Assembly (NCBI GenBank): GCA_024278275.1
Contig: JAJRTN010000171.1
Span: forward strand, 1-40,597
Source of the DNA: Candidatus Hydrogenedentota bacterium
GTDB lineage: Bacteria; Hydrogenedentota; Hydrogenedentia; Hydrogenedentales; JAJRTN01
Reading direction: 5' to 3'
DNA: 40,597 nucleotides
Part shown: positions 34,036 through 40,597 of the stretch, in pieces
Layout of the letters: each line of letters begins with the position of its first letter
How positions within the stretch are numbered: position 1 is the stretch's first letter
Translations under genes and position numbers: made by a program
The notes under the pieces: generated by a model
Databases searched by the model: none
Told to the model about the DNA's origin: nothing
What the model saw: only the letters and a program-made list of their open reading frames with translations

Positions 34036-34396
34036 AACGGCTTCCGGGTTTGATACTGTTGAGTGAGAGCGGGCCAATCGTCTACGGGACTGGGAACGGC
34101 GGTTTTTCGGACCCTGGTGACGAAATCGATGCCCCATGCACGAAGGTGGTGGTGGGCCAGGGCCCACCTTACAGGCTCGATGACCATTAACGAAATGATA
34201 CAAATAATCGTAATCGTTCACGAGTTTCTGTTTCTTATTTCCATGGTCCTCCGTGGGAAAAGAGGCGCGGACATCCCGGCTGCATTGATGCGGACAAGAT
34301 CTCTCACGAGCGATCTTCTCACACAGTGCCCGTCCATGAAGGCCGTAAATGGTTACAAATAATCCAGGCACTGCCTGAAGGAAGGAATATCACACC

Positions 34397-34993
34397 ATGG
34401 ACAAATTCACCACCCTGACCGGAATCGTGGCGCCCCTGGAGGCGCTGAACGTGGACACGGACCAGATTATCCCCAAGCAGTTTCTCAAGCGCGTGGAGCG
34501 CTCGGGCTATGAGGGGATGCTGTTTTACGACTGGCGCTACCTGGAGGACGGCAAGACGCCGGACCCGGCGTTTGAATTGAACGCACCGCGCTACCAGGGC
34601 GCGAGTATCCTGCTGACGAAAGACAATTTCGGCTGTGGTTCGTCGCGCGAGCACGCGCCGTGGGCGCTGAACAACTATGGCTTCCGCTGTATCCTCGCGC
34701 CGTCCTTCGCGGATATCTTCTACTACAACTGTTTCAATAACGGCATGTTGCCCATCGTGTTGCCGGGCAATGTGATCGAATCGCTGTTCACCGAGGTCCG
34801 CGCCACGGAAGGCTACGAACTTACCGTCGACCTGGCGGCCGAGACCATTACCAAGCCCGATGGCGGCGTCATCGCCTTCGAGATTTCCCCCTTCCTGAAG
34901 GAACGCCTGCTGAACGGCTGGGATCAAGTGGGCCTGACCCTTCTGCACAAGGACAAAATCGCCGCCTACGAGGCCAAACGGGGTATTGCATAG
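34397..34993 (+). CDS. leuD: 3-isopropylmalate dehydratase small subunit
   Basis: The 198-residue swivel-domain protein starts [20 protein letters not shown], continues [20 protein letters not shown], and includes [20 protein letters not shown] and [17 protein letters not shown]. All are classic LeuD signatures, including the GCGSSREH substrate loop. It partners LeuC in leucine synthesis. GAAGGAA lies upstream of the ATG. It sits 780 bp after leuC because of a REP/RAYT insertion, so transcription must either read through the hairpins or start from its own promoter. Confidence 0.97.
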   Translation: MDKFTTLTGIVAPLEALNVDTDQIIPKQFLKRVERSGYEGMLFYDWRYLEDGKTPDPAFELNAPRYQGASILLTKDNFGCGSSREHAPWALNNYGFRCILAPSFADIFYYNCFNNGMLPIVLPGNVIESLFTEVRATEGYELTVDLAAETITKPDGGVIAFEISPFLKERLLNGWDQVGLTLLHKDKIAAYEAKRGIA

Positions 34994-35502
34994 CGCGCCC
35001 AATAAGGTAATCCCTTGCCCGTGAAGTTCTGTACCCATGGCCACGGGAACATGTCTTTGCCCCTCCCTGCCGTCATTCCCGCGAAAGCGGAAATCCATGG
35101 GAAAGGGTAAAACGTCGCCTCCGGCCAGGGAGCCCCGCTTTCGCGGGGATGACGGTAACAAAGAGGTGGATTCCAACCGCTTTGAATGCGGCAGGATGCC
35201 GCATCTACGTTTCGTAACAGTTCACAGGGAACGCGACCCACCGGGTTACCGGGAATGGTGGCCGCTTTTTCATGGAACCACGGGGCTCCGTGGAGACGAT
35301 TCCCGGTTCCGGCCAGGCGGGTTGGGGAAGGAGGCCGTCCTCGCTTTCCGCGCCGCATCGCGGTGTCCGGGTACGGGTATCCTCCCAACACGGGCGTGAA
35401 TGGCGAGACAAGTTCCCCACGTTGCAGGACGGGCATGGCCCTGTTATTCTCCATGCTGAATTTTTCGGTCCGGGACGGGCCGGATGGCTGGAGAAAACAT
35501 GC
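34994..35502. other. Gene-free region after leuD with a REP-like element
   Basis: This 509-bp stretch holds one REP-like inverted repeat (35070-35155). I see no gene of its own. Long frames across it on both strands are translations of the palindromes. The ribosome site of the SGNH gene is at its right end. Confidence 0.5.
35070..35155. repeat. REP-like element (CGTCATTCCCGC family)
   Basis: The inverted arms are 35070-35090 (CCGTCATTCCCGCGAAAGCG and one more G) and 35135-35155, matching 20/21. Between them lie about 44 bp. A second member of the same family is at 36798-36889. Confidence 0.8.
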
Positions 35503-36780
35503 ATGGCAAGTGCCTGGAAAACAATTCGCGGCCTGGTCGGCGTGGTCCGCTACCTGTGGACCCTGGCGGCGATAACGGGGACCCTCCTGCTCCTGCTGGA
35601 ATTGGCGTTGGCGTGGCACTACCGGCGGGTGGATGCGCAAAACCTGGCACAAAACGCGCCCAAACTGCTCGTAGACGGGCGAAGCAAAGCCGACGGTTAC
35701 GGCGACGATACGTGGATGCCTCAATACTTCCACGAACTGAAACAGCGCAAACCCGTCTGGCACAGCTATGACTATTGGCGCGAGGGACCTTTCCAGGGGC
35801 GGTACATTCGGGTTGACGAAGCGGGCCTGCGCAAAACCTGGACGCCTGAAAAGATCGGGGCGAATCCGCTCCGCATCTTTCTCTTCGGCGGGTCCACCCT
35901 GTGGGGCATTGGCGCGCGGGACGACTTTACCATTCCGTCGTACCTGGCGAAAGCGCTGGCCAGGGCCGGGGTTCCTTCGGAGATCCGTAATTACGGGCAA
36001 ATCGCTTACATTACGACGCAGGAACTTATTGCGCTGGACCGTGAACTGTGCGCCGGAGAACGGCCGGACCTGATCGTTTTCTACGACGGCGTCAACGACG
36101 TTCAATTTGCCGAAATGAGCGGACGGCCCGGCATCCCCTATCAAGAGGACATCCGCACGCGGGAATTCGGCCTCCTGAAACGGCTGGTCAAGGACAACCG
36201 CAGGGACCTGGCACAAATCTATTTCCAGGAGGTCATCGCGAATCGCGCCCTCGTACGCTTCGCCCGCAACATGACAGGGCGCCATGGAGGCGGTGAAAAC
36301 ACCGATGGCGGAAACCTGGCCACGCGCCTGGGCCTCAACGAGACCAGCCCCCGCACCGACATGCCACGGGAGCAACTGGCCAAAGAGATCCTGCGGATCT
36401 ATCGCTACAACCAGAACCGCATCCAGGATTTGGCCGACGCCTTCGGCATCCCGGTGATCTTCTACTGGCAACCCGTGTCCTACGTGAAGAAAACCTGCAC
36501 GCCTTTCGAACGAAAGATGCAACGAAACCGTGCCAAAACGCAACCCGATCTTGAACCGCTTTTCAGGGAAGTCTATGCCGCCGTGGCATCGGACACCGCG
36601 CTCATGGAAAAACGAAACTTTCATAACCTCGACGGAATTTTCGAGGACAGGGCAGAGCCTTTCTACATTGACATCTGTCACCTCACGGAAAAGGGAAACC
36701 AGCGGGTGGCGCAACGCATGATCCAGGACCTCCTTCCCCTCGCACGGCAACGATTGAAGGACCGGCGGGATGGCTCCTGA
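35503..36780 (+). CDS. SGNH/GDSL-family hydrolase, membrane-anchored
   Basis: The 425-residue protein starts at ATG 35503 (GGAG 9 nt upstream). The N-terminal hydrophobic segment (residues 13-37, GVVRYLWTLAAITGTLLLLL) is uncleaved or a signal anchor, so the enzyme probably faces outward. SGNH blocks are FLFGGSTLWGIG (nucleophile Ser131), NYGQIAY (Gly block, 163-), FYDGVNDVQF (Asn in GVND, 196-199), and DICHLTEKGN (catalytic Asp and His near the C-terminus). Such enzymes are esterases or acetylhydrolases acting on acyl or acetyl groups, often on polysaccharides. Its stop overlaps the earliest possible start of the next gene. The exact substrate is unknown. Confidence 0.85.
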   Translation: MASAWKTIRGLVGVVRYLWTLAAITGTLLLLLELALAWHYRRVDAQNLAQNAPKLLVDGRSKADGYGDDTWMPQYFHELKQRKPVWHSYDYWREGPFQGRYIRVDEAGLRKTWTPEKIGANPLRIFLFGGSTLWGIGARDDFTIPSYLAKALARAGVPSEIRNYGQIAYITTQELIALDRELCAGERPDLIVFYDGVNDVQFAEMSGRPGIPYQEDIRTREFGLLKRLVKDNRRDLAQIYFQEVIANRALVRFARNMTGRHGGGENTDGGNLATRLGLNETSPRTDMPREQLAKEILRIYRYNQNRIQDLADAFGIPVIFYWQPVSYVKKTCTPFERKMQRNRAKTQPDLEPLFREVYAAVASDTALMEKRNFHNLDGIFEDRAEPFYIDICHLTEKGNQRVAQRMIQDLLPLARQRLKDRRDGS

Positions 36781-36797
36781 GAGAAAGGCCCGCCCCC

Positions 36798-36889
36798 ACC
36801 GTCATTCCCGAGCCACCGGGAATCCACGGGCGGTGGAACAACCGTGTCGCCGTCGGGGCCTGGATCCCCGCGTTCGCGGGGATGACGGT
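36798..36889. repeat. REP-like element overlapping the 5' end of the FN3 protein frame
   Basis: The arms ACCGTCATTCCCGAG (36798-36812) and CGCGGGGATGACGGT (36875-36889) pair at 13/15. The open frame of the downstream gene runs through the element and would add about 40 REP-encoded residues if translation began at 36770. Confidence 0.75.
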
Positions 36890-36898
36890 TCGGGACGG

Positions 36899-39205
36899 GT
36901 GGTTGCCTTCCGCCATGGAAGACAAGGCATCGCGGCGATAGCCCTCCTCCTGGCGTTGGCCACGATCTCAGCGCGCGCGGGCGTACTCCAGGACAGTCAC
37001 CTTGACGCCGTGACACGCACGTTCCTCTCCGAGGCATGGGCCCGGGGTCCCGTCGCGACGGACCCGGACGGCGTCCTGCGTCTCGGGCCGGAAGCCCGGG
37101 TCACACGCCGCTTCGATAGCCCGCCGGAAGCCTTTTCCATCGAAGTCGAATGGCGGGTTCCCAAGCGGTGCGCGAGCACCGTGCTGGAAGTCCTTGACGC
37201 GGACGGTGCGCCGACCATCTCGATTCACTCCGCGGAACGAATCATTTCGCTGGACACCTCCACCTCTCACGAAACCCTTTGCGCGGCCTGGCTTCCCGGG
37301 CAATGGATGCGCTTCCGCATCTTCATCGATACGAAGGCACGTCTCTATGAAGTCTGGGTGGAGGAGAACCCCAACGTGCCGGCGCGTCCCCTGCCGGCGG
37401 GCGTGGGGATACCCGCGGGTTTCGCCTTCGCCACGGACACGGGCGCCGCGCAATGGAATAACCTTCGTCTGTACCCGGATACGCCGGATGTCCCGGCGTC
37501 CCATGACGCCTGGCACGAAATACCGCACGGCGCGGCATCCGCGCCCTATGCGGCAACGGGTGAATACGGCGGGGAGAAAGACGGCGATACGGCGGTGGTG
37601 GCCGGGGATGGTTCGTCCGCCGGGTCACAGCGAAGCCGCACCCGCGTCGACGGACGGGCAACCGCGCTGGAAGTGACCGATTTAGTGTACGAGGCTCCCG
37701 CGTTCAACAAACGCAGCCAATTGCATTACCTTCGCCCCCTGGAGAATCGGCTGGACGACGGCGATTACGTGCGCCTCGAAGCCCGCCTGCGCATGACAGA
37801 CTGGGACAATGCCCACCCCATGTCCCACGGCGCGGCGCGGTCGGTCGTGCTTGGCTTCGTCCTGCCCTTTGGCATCCGCGCCCACGTGGTGAGCCTGGGC
37901 ATCATGCCGGACAAGCGCGTCGGCGGCCTGCGCATGGGGCTCGTGGGCTACCGCACCCTCGAACGGGAAGGCTTCGCACGGCCCGTCTCCGGCGTGGATC
38001 CGGCGGCATACCACACCTACGCCATCGAGAAGGACGGCTTCAGTGCTATACGCCTTTACTTTGACGGCCAATGCGTTCAGACGCTTCCCATGGAGGCCAT
38101 CTACCAAACGCCCGATGCCCCCCTTGACGCAGGATCCCATGCCTACTTCGGCGCGGGCTCGGGTCGCGGACGGAGCGTAAGCCTGTGGGATTGGGTGCGC
38201 TGGGAACACCGCCGGGAAGGCACGCCCGCCCGGCCGCGCATCCTGGGCGTTCATCCCCGGGTGGACGGCGGGGCGGTAACCCTCGCTTTCATGCCGGTAC
38301 GCATGGCGAAGCGCTACGTGATTCGCTACGGAGCAAGCCCCGGCGAATTAGACCGTGAAGTCACGGGACGACCGGGTTTCGTCGAGACGGTCACGGGGCT
38401 TGAAAACGACACGCCCTACTATTTCACCGTGGCGGGGCGCGACGCCGACGGCCGGCTCTCGCCCCCGTCAAAGGCCGTGAAAGCGGTCCCCCGCGACCGC
38501 CGCCACGACTGGCTTCCCCAAGGCGCGGTAATCCAGTACATGGAACAGAACCAACGCGACGACGTCTATGTAAGCTACCGGACCGACCAGGTGATGTGGC
38601 TCGGATCGGCGGTCATGGACAAGACGAACGGACGGCGTGACATCTTTTTTCCCCGGCTGTGGAACCGCGACTACACCTTGGGGCGTGAGGCACGGACGCG
38701 CTTCCAGGGGATTCTTGAGCAACTCGCCGCCAACGGCGTGGCCTACCACGGGTTAATGAATATCAACAAGGGTTTCGGTCAACTTACGGGCGGCCCCGTC
38801 GGGAAAGACGGCTGGGACGGGGGCTTTTACAATCCGCCCTTCGACTACAACTGGCCCGGCGCCGTGGATGGCCGCCCTGACTGGAATCACCCCATCGTGC
38901 GCAACTACCTGCGCCAGTATCCCGCCTGGTATTTGGGCTTCACCCCTCCGCCCATGGGCTTCCATTTCGACGATCCCGTCACGGGAGGCGGCGGAGCGAC
39001 CCTCGCTTCGCGGAACATCTTCAACGCCTACTTGAACAGCCACCTGGGCGACGCGGAATTGGCGGAACGAGGCATCACCAAGGTCTGGCGTCACGACCGG
39101 GAGACCCGTGGCGAAAACACGCGCCTCAATGCGTTGTGGGAAACCTTTCGGACCATGGACACGGAGGAACGCACCCTGATCGAAGTGGGTGCTTACCTGC
39201 GGTAA
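36899..39205 (+). CDS. Exported FN3-containing putative glycosidase, N-terminal part
   Basis: The start is uncertain. GTG 36899 gives a clean signal peptide (VVAFRHGRQGIAAIALLLAL, cut after ATISARA), but the ribosome site is poor. ATG 36770 would overlap the SGNH stop and translate the REP element. The mature part has a LamG-like sandwich (RVTRRFDSPPEAFSIEVEWR), a second beta-sandwich, and an FN3 domain (RILGVHPRVDGGAVTLAF to FTVAGRDADGRLSPPSKAV). A barrel-like region follows, with MWLGSAVMDKTNGRRDIFFP and MGFHFDDPVTGGGG. TAA at 39203-39205 follows VGAYLR, and the frame continues in phase beyond it. No assigned GH family was recognised. Confidence 0.65.
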   Translation: MVAFRHGRQGIAAIALLLALATISARAGVLQDSHLDAVTRTFLSEAWARGPVATDPDGVLRLGPEARVTRRFDSPPEAFSIEVEWRVPKRCASTVLEVLDADGAPTISIHSAERIISLDTSTSHETLCAAWLPGQWMRFRIFIDTKARLYEVWVEENPNVPARPLPAGVGIPAGFAFATDTGAAQWNNLRLYPDTPDVPASHDAWHEIPHGAASAPYAATGEYGGEKDGDTAVVAGDGSSAGSQRSRTRVDGRATALEVTDLVYEAPAFNKRSQLHYLRPLENRLDDGDYVRLEARLRMTDWDNAHPMSHGAARSVVLGFVLPFGIRAHVVSLGIMPDKRVGGLRMGLVGYRTLEREGFARPVSGVDPAAYHTYAIEKDGFSAIRLYFDGQCVQTLPMEAIYQTPDAPLDAGSHAYFGAGSGRGRSVSLWDWVRWEHRREGTPARPRILGVHPRVDGGAVTLAFMPVRMAKRYVIRYGASPGELDREVTGRPGFVETVTGLENDTPYYFTVAGRDADGRLSPPSKAVKAVPRDRRHDWLPQGAVIQYMEQNQRDDVYVSYRTDQVMWLGSAVMDKTNGRRDIFFPRLWNRDYTLGREARTRFQGILEQLAANGVAYHGLMNINKGFGQLTGGPVGKDGWDGGFYNPPFDYNWPGAVDGRPDWNHPIVRNYLRQYPAWYLGFTPPPMGFHFDDPVTGGGGATLASRNIFNAYLNSHLGDAELAERGITKVWRHDRETRGENTRLNALWETFRTMDTEERTLIEVGAYLR

Positions 39206-39949
39206 CGGCTCGGCCATTGGGCACCCATCCACATCACGGGATCCTTTTGGGGAGAGGACGAAGCCCGGCTGCTGCGGGTGGCCGACATGGACTCCCTCGA
39301 CGCCACGACCGGCATCCGGCGCACCGTGCGGACCGGGGTGATGGACGCCAAACTGCTCCGACCGGTGCATGGCACGCTGCCCTACCAGAACGTGCTCGGT
39401 TCGGGCGACACGCGATATCTGCGGGATCACCCCGAGCACGCCACGGCCTTCAAGATGCACGTGGCCGCCCACTACGCACGGGGCGACTGGATGGCCGCGC
39501 CCCACGGCAACTTCGGCGGCATCGGCCAGTCCTGGGACCCCGATCCCGCCGCTTACCAAGACATCTTCCGCTTCATTTCCAGGTATGCCGAAAGACTCTT
39601 CAATCCGTTCACCCAAAGCATGAGCGACGCGGGCCGGCTAGAGGGCGCCAAGCGGGTTGGCGTGGCCGTGCGTGCCGCGCCCGGCGACCCCAACCGCCTG
39701 ATCGCGCACTTGGTCAACCGAGGCTATGACAGCACCCGCCATGATGCCGTGAAGAAGCGGGACTTCACGCTCATCATCGCCGCGCGCCAACTCCCGGACG
39801 GGGCCGCCATCCAGTCCGCCCGGCTATTCTCCTACGACGGTCCCAACGGCGCGGCGCTGTCCGTGCGCCGCGACGGACGTACATGGCGTGTGGCCATTCC
39901 TGTCCTGCGGGTGTGGGACGTTATCGAGATTTCGCTGGTCTATTCCTGA
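39206..39949 (+). CDS. Exported FN3-containing putative glycosidase, C-terminal part after in-frame TAA
   Basis: This is in phase with the preceding frame: after the TAA it reads RLGHWAPIHITGSFWGEDEA, then RLLRVADMDSLDATTG, so the full gene would run to TGA 39949 (about 1017 codons from 36899). The first ATG is at 39278. Barrel-like strands (MDAKLLRPVHGTLPYQNVLG) are followed by a C-terminal beta domain with AARQLPDGAAIQSARLFSYD. ADM, GDW and FGGIGQSWDPDP resemble glycosidase active-site loops, but no catalytic pair is certain. Independent translation seems unlikely. Confidence 0.6.
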   Translation, partial: RLGHWAPIHITGSFWGEDEARLLRVADMDSLDATTGIRRTVRTGVMDAKLLRPVHGTLPYQNVLGSGDTRYLRDHPEHATAFKMHVAAHYARGDWMAAPHGNFGGIGQSWDPDPAAYQDIFRFISRYAERLFNPFTQSMSDAGRLEGAKRVGVAVRAAPGDPNRLIAHLVNRGYDSTRHDAVKKRDFTLIIAARQLPDGAAIQSARLFSYDGPNGAALSVRRDGRTWRVAIPVLRVWDVIEISLVYS

Positions 39950-40034
39950 ACGTGCTCTTTCACGATGGTACGTTTCGCGAAGGGGAATCAGCGTCCTCGT
40001 GCCTGCATTCGGGAAGGGCCGTGAGGACGGGCGA

Positions 40035-40597
40035 TTACCGGGTCGCGGTGTTGGCGGCCCCGTCCACCCGCACGAGCACGGGACTCTCCGGTTCGGCGTG
40101 CAGCTTCGACAGCATCGCCCCGCGCACGTCCCGAAGCCACACGAAGGCGTGCTGGCCGGGACGGCCCGGCGCATCGAGGGTCCGAAGCGTAAAACCCTCG
40201 ACATCCTCGGCCACCACGGCAGGACGACCATCCGGCGCTACGGTGGCGAAACGAATGTTTTCGAGGTGCAGGCCACGCACATGCCGGCAAAAGAATCCGT
40301 AGGCCGGCAACGGGCCGAACATCCTGAATTGCGGATACTCGGTCTCCCTTTCCTCGATAATACGCAGGGCGTGGGGCGCGGAAAGGCCGCCGGCGAATTG
40401 CAGATCCACATTCTAGATGCGCAGGTTCTCGATGGAGTGGCCGGGAATCCCGGTAATGGCGCAGCAGATCTCCCCCGCTCCAATCGCCTTTACGCCCGCG
40501 ATGCGTATGTTTCTCATAATGCCGACCCCAGGCGTGGGCATGTCTTTCTTGAAGCGGCGCGCCCGGTTTCCAAGGCGGATAAAAATCGGCGTTCCCA
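40035..40597 (-). CDS. GH28-like/right-handed beta-helix protein, C-terminal part, with in-frame TAG
   Basis: The partial gene is open to the right edge and in phase across TAG 40415-40413. Upstream of it are PIFIRLGNRARRFKKDMPTP and MRNIRIAGVKAIGAGEICCA, then ITGIPGHSIENLRI, the stop, and NVDLQFAGGLSAPHA. The repeated short beta strands (NIRI, NLRI, NVDL, LHLENIRF, DVRGAML) are the coils of a pectate-lyase/polygalacturonase-type beta-helix. The PIFIRLGNRAR motif is typical of GH28-like exported enzymes. Homologous helices usually have Glu at the stop (IENLRIENVDL-like), but this is a guess. The piece after the stop alone is 40035-40409. It fits the exported carbohydrate-degrading neighbourhood. 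Confidence 0.65.

Larger units (their letters stand above)
33617..34396. repeat. leuC-leuD spacer filled by REP elements and a RAYT remnant
   Basis: The 780-bp spacer carries two 55-bp REP-like elements in inverted orientation (33751-33805 and 33981-34035), several half copies (33821-33840, 34075-34097) and the 5' end of a REP-associated transposase gene between them. The last 200 bp before leuD shows no recognisable feature other than the leuD ribosome site. Confidence 0.7.

Noticed and set aside
34319-36750. Minus-strand frames of 285 and 594 codons over leuD, the REP element and the SGNH gene
   Set aside because: They include the typical translation of CGTCATTCCCGC repeats and shadow two good plus-strand genes.
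22468-40597. Stop-codon reassignment (TAA/TAG to an amino acid) to explain the in-frame stops
   Set aside because: leuC, leuD and other intact genes end in TAA or TAG, and only four internal cases occur in the whole window, so reassignment does not fit.

Overview
The window is high-GC bacterial DNA. The phylum cannot be fixed from it. Large exported carbohydrate-active proteins, a CFI-box C-terminal anchor and a Geobacter-type I-G CRISPR locus would suit an environmental bacterium of the PVC/Hydrogenedentes/deltaproteobacterial kind, but that is inference. It divides into an accessory defence region (1 to about 18,814) and a more chromosomal region (about 18,815 to the right end).

Defence region. 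At the left edge a minus-strand operon encodes a small excisionase-type DNA-binding protein, a PLD-SNF2 helicase and the first 348 codons of an Eco57I/type IIG-like methylase. Next comes a CRISPR array of 34 repeats and 33 spacers (5130-7557) and a complete subtype I-G (formerly I-U) cas set, all on the minus strand: cas3 with a C-terminal HD domain, csb3, csb1 (Cas7), csb2 (Cas5-Cas6), a cas4-cas1 fusion and cas2. The leader lies between cas2 and the array, and the degenerate leader-distal repeat is at the far left. Inside the operon, on the opposite strand, sits a broken VapBC-like toxin-antitoxin pair. Upstream of cas3 is a chimeric, frameshifted gene: the 5' end of a DISARM drmD-like helicase gene runs directly into a WYL domain. 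A transposase tail, a phage terminase small subunit and the 3' half of a tRNA-Gly follow. The geometry of that tRNA fragment suggests it is the right attachment site of an integrated element that carries the whole defence region.

Chromosomal region. Two adjacent dynamin-like GTPases overlap by 19 bp. They are followed by a giant exported repeat protein with a CFI-box C-terminus, a GH5-like glycosidase, a small exported LamG/DUF1080-like protein, a VOC/glyoxalase-fold protein and an exported protein with two HU domains. leuC and leuD come next, separated by a REP/RAYT remnant, then an SGNH hydrolase, an exported FN3-containing protein and the end of a GH28-like beta-helix protein. The exported proteins suggest extracellular polysaccharide breakdown.

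Four of the exported genes are each split by one in-frame stop (TAA, TAA, TAA, TAG) with an intact reading frame beyond it. This may reflect decay, sequencing error or readthrough. At least four REP-like palindromic elements lie between genes in the right half.
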